From Okeania sp. SIO2C9 (GTDB lineage Bacteria; Cyanobacteriota; Cyanobacteriia; Cyanobacteriales; Microcoleaceae), in NCBI RefSeq assembly GCF_010672455.1, contig NZ_JAAHGO010000079.1:1-41158 (forward strand): a stretch of DNA of 41,158 nucleotides, written 5' to 3'. Positions 26,300-33,389 of the stretch are shown here, piece after piece. The notes beneath the pieces were generated by a model, which saw only the letters and a program-made list of their open reading frames with translations, did no database searches and was not told the origin of the DNA. Positions within the stretch are counted from its first letter, which is position 1; the number at the start of each line of letters is the position of its first letter. A program made the translations under genes and the position numbers.

Positions 26300-27397
26300 A
26301 TGATAATTGTTCTCAAAGCAGCCACTCCGACAGTCGAAATTGAACACATTAAAGACGAACTGTCCCAATACAAAGTCAGCGTCGAAAAAATCATTGGCAA
26401 ACACCGAGTGGTAATTGGTTTAGTCGGTGACACGGCTGAACTCGATCCCTTAAAAATTCAGGCTGTCAGTCCTTTTATTGAAAAAGTCTCACGAGTTGAA
26501 CATCCCTTTAAACGGGCGAGTCGAGACTTCCGACATGGTGAACCCAGTGAAATTATTGTTAAAACACCCAACGGTTCTGTTGCTTTTGGCGAACACAATC
26601 CCATCGTTCAAACTGCCGGTCCTTGTTCGGTTGAAAATGAACAGATGATTGTCGAAACCGCCCAACAAGTTAAAGCAGCAGGTGCTCATTTCCTACGTGG
26701 TGGAGCTTACAAACCTCGGACTTCTCCTTATGCTTTTCAAGGACATGGTGAGAGTGGTTTGGAATTGCTAGCCATTGCACGTCAAGAAACTGGCTTGGGA
26801 ATTATCACCGAGGTAATGGATGCATCCGACATCGAAAAGATAGCAGCTGTTGCAGATATTCTCCAAGTTGGCGCTCGTAATATGCAGAACTTTTCTCTGT
26901 TAAAAAGAATTGGTGCTCAAGAGAAACCGATTCTACTGAAGCGGGGAATGTCTGCAACCATTGAGGAATGGTTAATGGCGGCTGAATATATTTTAGCAGC
27001 GGGAAATCCCAATGTTATTTTGTGCGAACGGGGAATTCGCACCCATGACCGCAAATATACCCGCAATACCCTCGATTTATCCGTGATTCCTGTCTTGCGG
27101 ACACTGACTCACCTTCCCATTATGATTGACCCCAGTCACGGGACAGGTAAAGCCGAATACGTCCCGGCAATGGCAATGGCTTCAATTGCAGCAGGAGCTG
27201 ATGCTCTGATGATAGAAGTTCATCCCAACCCTTCCCAAGCACTGTCTGATGGTCCTCAATCCTTGACGCCTCATCGCTATCAAGAACTGATGCAAGAAAT
27301 GGCAGTTATTGGTGAAACAGTAGGTCGTTGGCCAGAAAAGTTAGCCCTCACTCCTTCATTCCCTCAAGCTACCAAAAAATTAAGTGCCATTGTTTAA
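26300..27397 (+). CDS. aroF: 3-deoxy-7-phosphoheptulonate (DAHP) synthase, AroF/type I-beta with N-terminal regulatory domain
   Basis: 365 residues. An N-terminal ferredoxin-like domain (residues ~1-70, MIIVLKAATPTVEIEHIKDE) is followed by the TIM-barrel core. Motifs: AGPCSVEN with the metal-binding Cys109, LRGGAYKPRTSPYAFQG, VGARNMQNF, LKRGMSATIEEWL, CERGIRTHD and MIDPSHGTGK. It condenses phosphoenolpyruvate and erythrose 4-phosphate, the first step of the shikimate pathway; the N-terminal domain in this subclass confers feedback inhibition. Placed just before a chorismate lyase gene, it most likely boosts chorismate supply for the cluster, although a housekeeping role cannot be excluded. 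It follows a tandem repeat array that may control it. Confidence 0.95.
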   Translation: MIIVLKAATPTVEIEHIKDELSQYKVSVEKIIGKHRVVIGLVGDTAELDPLKIQAVSPFIEKVSRVEHPFKRASRDFRHGEPSEIIVKTPNGSVAFGEHNPIVQTAGPCSVENEQMIVETAQQVKAAGAHFLRGGAYKPRTSPYAFQGHGESGLELLAIARQETGLGIITEVMDASDIEKIAAVADILQVGARNMQNFSLLKRIGAQEKPILLKRGMSATIEEWLMAAEYILAAGNPNVILCERGIRTHDRKYTRNTLDLSVIPVLRTLTHLPIMIDPSHGTGKAEYVPAMAMASIAAGADALMIEVHPNPSQALSDGPQSLTPHRYQELMQEMAVIGETVGRWPEKLALTPSFPQATKKLSAIV

Positions 27398-27403
27398 ATT
27401 TTG

Positions 27404-27455
27404 TTGTGAGTTGAAGGAAAAATTGAAGGCTAACTTAGATTGATTCAACTCACAA
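27404..27455 (+). promoter_or_regulatory. Inverted repeat between aroF and the chorismate lyase gene
   Basis: A perfect 12-bp inverted repeat, TTGTGAGTTGAA (27404-27415) and TTCAACTCACAA (27444-27455), with a 28-base loop. No T tract follows, so it is a weak candidate for a terminator. It could be an mRNA stem that sets relative expression of the two genes or an operator. Confidence 0.45.
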
Positions 27456-27497
27456 TATCTAATCAAACAGGTCTTTTTCACCAATTCTAGAAAAATA

Positions 27498-28082
27498 ATG
27501 CATATGAACGCTCAAACCCTAGTCTTAAGGCCAATTTTTTCCCAACACTTTCCACGACAGCGGAATTACATCGAACCTGTATTACTCAGCCCATTTCAGC
27601 GAATATTACTCACGACAAACGGCACTGTTACAGATATGATTGAAGCTTACTCGGGGGAAGCAATCAAAATCAAAAAGCTGTTTGAAGACAAGATTCAACT
27701 TGAAGAAGACATCCTGCCGATGAACCTCAAAAAAGGCACAGAAGTTATCGCTCGCAAAGTGTTACTTCAAGGTAAGATGAGCGATCGCAACTATGTCTAT
27801 GCCGATTCAATTTTAGTTCTCGACAGACTGAATGAAAAAATGCGAAACCAACTGTTACAGACCAAAACTCCCATTGGGAAACTCTGGATCGAGAACAAGG
27901 TGGAAATCTTCAAAGAAAATGTCGAACTTGGCAAAGAACATGCAGGTGATTTAGCAGATTATTTCCAGATTCAACCCAAAGACAATCTCCTGTATAGAAG
28001 CTACTGCGTCATCTCCAATCATCAGTACACCATGATGATTACAGAGAAGTTTCCGGAAAATAGTTTTAGGCGAAATTTCTAA
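27498..28082 (+). CDS. Chorismate lyase (chorismate pyruvate-lyase, 4-hydroxybenzoate synthase)
   Basis: 194 residues from the ATG at 27498 (a second ATG two codons on is equally possible). The family pattern is clear: LLSPFQRILLTTNGTVTDMIEAY, ARKVLLQGKMSDRNYVYADSI and KTPIGKLWIENKVEIFKE, as in cyanobacterial chorismate lyases; E. coli UbiC is a shorter relative. The enzyme removes pyruvate from chorismate to give 4-hydroxybenzoate. In cyanobacteria one copy serves plastoquinone synthesis; here its position between DAHP synthase and an aryl-activating ligase points to 4-hydroxybenzoate as the cluster's starter. About 100 bases after aroF, same strand. Confidence 0.9.
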   Translation: MHMNAQTLVLRPIFSQHFPRQRNYIEPVLLSPFQRILLTTNGTVTDMIEAYSGEAIKIKKLFEDKIQLEEDILPMNLKKGTEVIARKVLLQGKMSDRNYVYADSILVLDRLNEKMRNQLLQTKTPIGKLWIENKVEIFKENVELGKEHAGDLADYFQIQPKDNLLYRSYCVISNHQYTMMITEKFPENSFRRNF

Positions 28083-28180
28083 TAGACATCTCCAATAATA
28101 AAAAAGAAAATCAACTATCGTAAAGAAATTATCAATTCTTTCCCACTACTCCCTACTCCCTACTCCCTCTTTTGGAGGAT

Positions 28181-28231
28181 ATGTCTAATAGCATCGGTTG
28201 TTCAAGTGGCACAATCAAGGTAAAATTATGA
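28181..28231 (+). CDS. Possible 16-residue leader ORF overlapping the ligase start
   Basis: Encodes MSNSIGCSSGTIKVKL. It starts after TTTGGAGGAT (GGAGG only two bases before the ATG, a tight spacing), and its TGA overlaps the ligase ATG as ATGA. Such overlap is typical of translational coupling. It may be a real upstream ORF, or simply remnant sequence placing a ribosome site before the ligase. Confidence 0.3.
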   Translation: MSNSIGCSSGTIKVKL

Positions 28232-29766
28232 TTATTAAACGATTAAAAGAAGCGGCTCATTCCTTTCCAAAACATACAGCAATTGTCTATAATGAGTCCC
28301 GAATTAGTTATGAGCAACTTGACTTCAAAGTTCAAGGATTAAGTGAGGGATTAAGTTCTCTAGAAATTGGTAAAGGTGATTGTGTTGCTTTCGTTTTACC
28401 CAACTGTCCTGAGTTTGTTTATAGCTTCTATGCAGTTGCTCAGTTACAGGGAATTGTTCTGCCTCTCAATCATTTATTCAAAGCCGAAGAACTGAGTTAT
28501 TGTCTCAGGGATAGCAAGGCAAAAGCAGTAATTACTGACCTCAAACGTGCCAAAATTTGTCAGGATATTATTGCAAATATTGACCGAAAAATTGAGTTAA
28601 TTGTTGTGGATGGTGTTTATCCTGAAAGCCACTATCTATACCATCTAATTCTGCCAGGAAAATTTCAACATCAAGACTATTCAGAAAAAGCTCTTTCTTC
28701 TGAGCTTCTGTATCAATATTCATCCGGTTCAACGGGGAAACCAAAACGAATTGCACGCACCCAGGGGAGTCTTTGCCATGAGGTAAAAAACTTCGCAGAA
28801 ACCACCCAAATTCAGCCCTCTGACAATATTCTTTGTGCAGTTCCGATGTATCATGCTCATGGGTTAGGAAATTGTCTCCTCGCAGCAACTTGTAATGGTG
28901 CAACCTTAGTTATTTTAGAACAGGTTTTGCAGAAGGATGGTACACCTGTTGAGGTTCCCTTTGTCTTCCGGTGCCCCCGAATTTTTGAACTGATTAAAAC
29001 GGAGAAGATTACCATCTTTCCGGCAGTACCTTATATATTCAATGCTTTGGCAGAAGCTAGAACAAAAACCTTGGTGAACCTATCTAGTTTGAGATTATGC
29101 TTTTCAGCCGGAAACTTTTTATCCAAAGACATTTTTGATAAGTTTTGGCAGCGATTTAAGATTCCTATTCGACAGCTTTATGGCTGTACTGAGGCTGGGT
29201 CTGTGGCAATTAATTTAGAGGAAGACATCAACAAAATTTATCACTCTGTTGGGTTTCCGCTCAATAATGTTGAACTCAAAATTGTTAATGAAAGTGGGAA
29301 TGAGCAACCCATGGGAATGAGTGGAGAAGTTGTGATCAAAAGTCGTTCTCTAACCCAAGGTTATATTAATCAGCCAGAACTGAATCAACAAGTCTTTAAG
29401 GAAGGATGTTTCTATACAGGTGATTTAGGGAAAAAAGATGAGTGGGGTCGAGTGTATATTACCGGTCGCAAAAAGCTGCTCATTGATACCGGAGGTCGCA
29501 AAGTTGATCCGATAGAAGTCGAGGATATTTTGATGAATCATCCTGAGGTGAAGGAAGCTGTTGTTGTTGGTGTAAAAGGGTCTTATGCTGGCGAGTTGGT
29601 TAAAGCTGTAATTGTCAAAAAAAGTCGAAAAAACTTTGACGACCAAGAAATTCTTTTATTTTGTAAGCAGCGTCTAGCGGAGTTTAAAGTTCCCAAAATC
29701 ATTGAATTCCTTCCAGAGATTCCCAAAAGTCCACTCGGAAAAATTCTCAGAAAGGAATTAGTTTAA
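28228..29766 (+). CDS. AMP-dependent aryl acid ligase (4-hydroxybenzoate-activating enzyme)
   Basis: 512 residues from the ATG at 28228, chosen because family members begin near this point; an in-frame TTG at 28198 would add ten residues. ANL-superfamily motifs are complete: YQYSSGSTGKPKRIA (P-loop A3), YGCTEAGSVAIN (A5), YTGDLG (A7), GRKKLLIDTGGRKVDPIEVED (hinge A8 region) and KSPLGKILRKEL with the catalytic A10 lysine. These enzymes adenylate a carboxylate and pass it to CoA or a carrier protein. It sits between chorismate lyase and a free-standing carrier protein, so I infer 4-hydroxybenzoate (or a halogenated/hydroxylated form) loaded onto that carrier. Substrate pocket residues cannot be assigned without a structure. 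Confidence 0.88.
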   Translation: MIIKRLKEAAHSFPKHTAIVYNESRISYEQLDFKVQGLSEGLSSLEIGKGDCVAFVLPNCPEFVYSFYAVAQLQGIVLPLNHLFKAEELSYCLRDSKAKAVITDLKRAKICQDIIANIDRKIELIVVDGVYPESHYLYHLILPGKFQHQDYSEKALSSELLYQYSSGSTGKPKRIARTQGSLCHEVKNFAETTQIQPSDNILCAVPMYHAHGLGNCLLAATCNGATLVILEQVLQKDGTPVEVPFVFRCPRIFELIKTEKITIFPAVPYIFNALAEARTKTLVNLSSLRLCFSAGNFLSKDIFDKFWQRFKIPIRQLYGCTEAGSVAINLEEDINKIYHSVGFPLNNVELKIVNESGNEQPMGMSGEVVIKSRSLTQGYINQPELNQQVFKEGCFYTGDLGKKDEWGRVYITGRKKLLIDTGGRKVDPIEVEDILMNHPEVKEAVVVGVKGSYAGELVKAVIVKKSRKNFDDQEILLFCKQRLAEFKVPKIIEFLPEIPKSPLGKILRKELV

Positions 29767-30125
29767 ACCGATATCATCACAGTCCAAGTAGGGTTTGCGC
29801 TCAAAAGTCTGATGGTGATGATAGGCAACAGGCAACAGTTTAGGCTATCTGCTACGGCCAAATTTTTTGATAGTCATAAGAAAAATATTAGCATTTTGAG
29901 ACTACAACAGCCAAAAACCTTGCACTTTTTCAGCAATATTTAACCCTGGAAGCATTTACAGGTATTGATTATAGCAGTCGAAGCAAAGGTTAGGACAGAT
30001 AAAAAGCTTAAAACTCAGATAACGTAATACTTTTCCTTCTTCCTTCTTCCCTCTTCCTTCTTTCTTCTGCTATACAATTTTACTCAGCACACTCCAAGTA
30101 CTAAAATTTTAAGGAACCTAACACC
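29767..30125. other. Intergenic region with a MITE-like element
   Basis: Between the ligase and carrier protein genes. Contains a ggcaacaggcaacag run (29824-29838) and the TATAGCAG element at 29970-30074. A possible ribosome site AAGGA lies just before the carrier protein ATG. Confidence 0.5.
29970..30074 (+). repeat. MITE-like element with TATAGCAG...CTGCTATA ends, copy 2
   Basis: Same length (105 bp), ends, internal aaaaagcttaaaactcag and CTTCCTT-type run as the copy at 3824-3929. Confidence 0.7.
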
Positions 30126-30380
30126 ATGATGACAACTACAACAATTCAAGAACAAGTTCAAGGGTTAGTTTTGAAAGTTCTACCCGATGTGACCTTAGAA
30201 GAGTTGCAAGACGATGTAGATATCTTCAACTTGGGTCTAGATTCAATTAACACGATGACTCTAATTTCTAACTTGCAAGAGACTTTTGAAATTGAGTTAG
30301 ATGTGAGTGAGATTAGTTTTGAGAACTTTCAAAATATCTCAACAATTGTGGAGATGATTGAAGAAAAGAAAAGTTGTTAA
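30126..30380 (+). CDS. Free-standing acyl/aryl carrier protein
   Basis: 84 residues, all one carrier-protein helix bundle. The phosphopantetheine site is the serine of NLGLDSINTM (~Ser41), followed by helix II (TLISNLQETFEIEL) and the acidic helix III region. Highly acidic, as usual. After activation by a phosphopantetheinyl transferase (none in the window) it should receive the aryl group from the ligase encoded just upstream, and offer it to the halogenase, hydroxylase or condensation domain. AAGGA precedes the ATG by ~11 bases. The alternative start MTTTT two residues on is possible. Confidence 0.9.
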   Translation: MMTTTTIQEQVQGLVLKVLPDVTLEELQDDVDIFNLGLDSINTMTLISNLQETFEIELDVSEISFENFQNISTIVEMIEEKKSC

Positions 30381-30392
30381 ATCTTTAAATTA

Positions 30393-30429
30393 TATCTAGT
30401 GCAGGATGGCGGAAATAACTGACCAGTTA
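30393..30429 (+). repeat. CTAGTGCAGGATGGCGGAAATAACTG repeat (empty-site copy)
   Basis: Shares about 32 bases with the sequence flanking the right end of the tnpB element (23644-23676, opposite strand) but has no IS next to it. It lies between the carrier protein and NRPS genes. Confidence 0.7.
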
Positions 30430-30517
30430 AAAAAGCTTCAAAAGCTTATAAAATAAACTTTCTTCCCTTCTGCCTCCTGCCTTCTGCCTTCGTTCCTCCA
30501 AAGTGTAACTATTCAAC

Positions 30518-30531
30518 CAGACATGATATAA
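30518..30531 (+). repeat. Solitary MITE right end (CCAGACATGATATA)
   Basis: Matches the right terminal repeat CCGGACATGATAT of the window's main MITE family with one change. The matching left end is not found upstream. It ends one base before the start codon of the NRPS gene. Confidence 0.6.
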
Positions 30532-30532
30532 T

Positions 30533-33139
30533 ATGTCACTCGAAACATTAAACAAAAAACAACAGAAAACTTCTCCAGTTACCAATAATTCAACTCAATC
30601 AGTGGCTGCTAAAAAGGAGCTATGGGAAGCAATGAGAACCGTCATTAGCTTACAAAATCAAGCTCCACCCTTAGTCTCTGTTTCCCGAGAAAATCCACTT
30701 CCTCTCTCTTTTCCTCAAGAGCGGTTATGGTTTTTACAACAGTTGGAACCAAGTAAAGCTGCTGCTTATAATATGCCATTTTGGTTTCGCATTTCCGGCT
30801 CACTCAATGCATTGGTTTTAGAGCAAAGTCTGAATGAACTTATTCAACGTCACGAGGCTTTGCGAACGACTTTTACCTTAGTTGAAGGTCAACCAACTCA
30901 AGTCATTCACTCCTCTTTTTCCTTTCGTTTATCTGTAGTTAATTTACAGAGCTTTCCTCAAAAACAACGGGAAAATAAGGTAATGGAATTAGTGAAGGTA
31001 GATATTGAGCAACCGATTGAATTGACTCAACTGCCTCTGTTTCGAGGAACACTTTTTAAACTTGATGAACAGGATTATTTTCTGTTACTGAATGTTCACC
31101 ATATTATCGTCGATGCCTGGTCAAAAGGAGTTTTATTTCAGGAGTTAGCAATACTCTACGAAGCATTTTCTCTCGGTCAATCTTCAGCCCTCCCAGAACT
31201 TCCAGTGCAGTATGCAGACTTTTCGGTTTGGCAACGTCAATGTATTCAAGGTGAATTTAAAGAGACTTTGCTAAACTATTGGAAGCAACAACTTGGCGAT
31301 AATTTACAAGCTTTAAAGCTGCCAACTGACCATCCTTATCCAACTAATCCTACCCATTCTAGTGCCTACAATAAACAGTTACTTTCTGTTGAACTCACGA
31401 CTCAACTTAAAAGCTTCAGTCGAAAAGAAGGAGCAACATTATTTGCAACGTTATTAGCTGCATTTAAGGTGCTATTATATCGCTACACTAATCAAGACGA
31501 TTTTTTTGTATGTAGTCCAATTGCGAATCGGAGTCGGAAAGAAACAAAGGGATTAATCGGTTACTTTGCAAACTTACTGATTCTACGGACACAGTTTAAA
31601 GTAAACCAAACTTTTCGGGAGTTTTTGAGTCAAGTTCGTCAGGTTGTTTCCGGAGGTTACGCTTATCAAGATTTACCCATTCAAGAAATTATTAACGCTC
31701 TAAATTTACTGCAAACTCCTCTATCTAAGGTGATGTTTGCACTGCAAAATACAACAATTCATACCTTAAAATTACCCGGTTTAAATGTCGAAACTTTCAA
31801 TCTTGATAGCGGAACAGCGGATTTTGACCTCTATCTCTATCTGATTCCAGAAGGTGATACTTTTGCTGCTATCTTCAAATACAATGCTGATTTATTTGAG
31901 GAAGCAACCATTGCTCAAATGCAGGAGCATTATCGTACTATTCTGGAAAATATTTTAATCAATCCAGAGCAGTCTATCTTGGAGGTACTCCCTTTAAGCG
32001 CAACTGAACAGCAACAATTAGAGGAGAAACGAGCCAATCAATCTACATTCAATCCATCCAGTAATTCGTCTAAACCTGCTTATATTGCACCCCGCAATTC
32101 AACTGAACTCAAACTCGTTCAATTATGGAGTAAAGTATTAGGAATTGAATCCATTGGAATTCGAGATAACTTCTTTGATTTAGGTGGACAGTCTTTAATG
32201 GCAATGAGTTTGTTTACTCAAATTGAACAAACCTTTGGTAAAACGTTACCTTTGGCAACACTCCTAAAATCTCCAACCATTGAACAACTCGCTAAAATTC
32301 TTGCTGAAAACGAATCTTCTCTCCCTTGGTCTTCATTAGTTCCACTTCAACCTCGTGGTTCTAAACCGCCTTTCTTCTGCATTCATGGACAACAAGGAAA
32401 TGTATTGAACTTACGAGAATTAGCAAAATCTTTAGGTTCAGAACAACCGTTTTATGGATTGCAAGCTAAAGGGTTAGATGGCAAACAAGTGCCTGACTTT
32501 ACAATCGAAGCAATGGCGGCTAATTATCTTCAAGAAATTCGCAGTGTTCAACCCCATGGTCCCTATTTTCTAGGGGGAAACTCTATGGGAGGTACCATTG
32601 CTTTTGAGATGGCACAACAACTTCAACAACAAGGAGAAAAGGTGGCATTACTGGTGATGTTTGACACTTTCAATAAAAGTGCTTTTCCTCGCCTTGTATT
32701 CCGAAACCAACACTACTTCAAATACTTATCCCAATTGGGACTATCCAAGTCACTATTTGAGGAACTCAAAGACGTTACTCAACGTCAACTGCAAGCCATC
32801 CTTTGCAAGCTTTATCTAGGTTTAGGAAAACCTCTACCTCATCATCTCAGTCGTGCGATCGTAGCTGAGGCGAATATGCAGGCAAAGTGGGTTTATTCAC
32901 CACAAGTTTATTCCGGTAAAATTACCCTGTTTCGGGCTAAAAAATCTGCTAAATTTAACAAGTTTTATTTACCGAATCAAGCAGATTGGGAAACTCGCGA
33001 TCCTGAAAATGGTTGGAGTAATTTTTCTAGGGATAAATTAGAAATTTACGATGTACCGGGAGACCATTATTCAATTTTTGATCGACCAAATGTACAAGTC
33101 TTAGCTGAGACTTTAAAGGCTTGCTTAGAGGATATCTGA
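30533..33139 (+). CDS. Nonribosomal peptide synthetase module: condensation - PCP - thioesterase, no adenylation domain
   Basis: 868 residues. After a ~55-residue linker, the condensation domain spans about 57-485: LSFPQERLWFLQQLEP (C1), RHEALRTTF (C2), the catalytic HHIIVDAW with His190 (C3; Ala195 replaces the usual Gly), YADFSVWQRQ (C4), LIGYFANLLILR (C5) and YQDLPIQEI (C6). A PCP follows (DNFFDLGGQSLMAM, Ser554). The C-terminal type I thioesterase (about 605-868) has FFCIHGQQGN, GGNSMGG (Ser684), Asp711 and GDHYSIF (His845). It would condense a carrier-bound aryl donor with an acceptor and release the product. No adenylation domain exists here, so the acceptor must be loaded in trans or be a free nucleophile. 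No clear ribosome site: a MITE end abuts the ATG. Confidence 0.92.
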   Translation: MSLETLNKKQQKTSPVTNNSTQSVAAKKELWEAMRTVISLQNQAPPLVSVSRENPLPLSFPQERLWFLQQLEPSKAAAYNMPFWFRISGSLNALVLEQSLNELIQRHEALRTTFTLVEGQPTQVIHSSFSFRLSVVNLQSFPQKQRENKVMELVKVDIEQPIELTQLPLFRGTLFKLDEQDYFLLLNVHHIIVDAWSKGVLFQELAILYEAFSLGQSSALPELPVQYADFSVWQRQCIQGEFKETLLNYWKQQLGDNLQALKLPTDHPYPTNPTHSSAYNKQLLSVELTTQLKSFSRKEGATLFATLLAAFKVLLYRYTNQDDFFVCSPIANRSRKETKGLIGYFANLLILRTQFKVNQTFREFLSQVRQVVSGGYAYQDLPIQEIINALNLLQTPLSKVMFALQNTTIHTLKLPGLNVETFNLDSGTADFDLYLYLIPEGDTFAAIFKYNADLFEEATIAQMQEHYRTILENILINPEQSILEVLPLSATEQQQLEEKRANQSTFNPSSNSSKPAYIAPRNSTELKLVQLWSKVLGIESIGIRDNFFDLGGQSLMAMSLFTQIEQTFGKTLPLATLLKSPTIEQLAKILAENESSLPWSSLVPLQPRGSKPPFFCIHGQQGNVLNLRELAKSLGSEQPFYGLQAKGLDGKQVPDFTIEAMAANYLQEIRSVQPHGPYFLGGNSMGGTIAFEMAQQLQQQGEKVALLVMFDTFNKSAFPRLVFRNQHYFKYLSQLGLSKSLFEELKDVTQRQLQAILCKLYLGLGKPLPHHLSRAIVAEANMQAKWVYSPQVYSGKITLFRAKKSAKFNKFYLPNQADWETRDPENGWSNFSRDKLEIYDVPGDHYSIFDRPNVQVLAETLKACLEDI

Positions 33140-33155
33140 AAAGTTTTTTGATACT
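33127..33155 (+). repeat. Perfect 29-bp inverted repeat, left copy
   Basis: Covers the last four sense codons (LEDI region), the stop codon of the NRPS gene and 16 bases beyond. The exact reverse complement is at 35284-35312. Similarity continues imperfectly on the inner side through gcccccctag...cccca...gggggg (to ~33196 and from ~35244). The pair brackets the halogenase gene. Confidence 0.9.
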
Positions 33156-33230
33156 TAATGGGAATTGTGCCCCCCTAGCACCCCAACATTGGGGGGTGTG
33201 CGAGGGCTTAAGTTTAACCGAAATAATGTT

Positions 33231-33362
33231 TATATCATGTCCGGATAATAGCATGATAAAAAAGTTTTTGTTCGTAGTTGGGCTTTAGCCCTATCTATCT
33301 ACAGTTCCGGCTGAAGCCCTACTACAAGCTTTAATTCTAACTATTCAACCGGACATGATATT
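33231..33362 (+). repeat. MITE, AATATCATGTCCGG family, copy A2
   Basis: 132 bp with ends TATATCATGTCCGG and CCGGACATGATATT. The interior pairs tagttgggctttagccc with ggctgaagccctacta. It lies between the NRPS and halogenase genes, ending 27 bases before the halogenase ATG, and is the closest relative of 15961-16092. Confidence 0.8.
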
Positions 33363-33389
33363 ACTCTCAATACAACAGGATATTTCACA

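Noticed and set aside
28568-28903. 111-residue minus-strand open frame inside the ligase gene
   Set aside because: A shadow of the ligase coding sequence, whose frame carries all ANL motifs.
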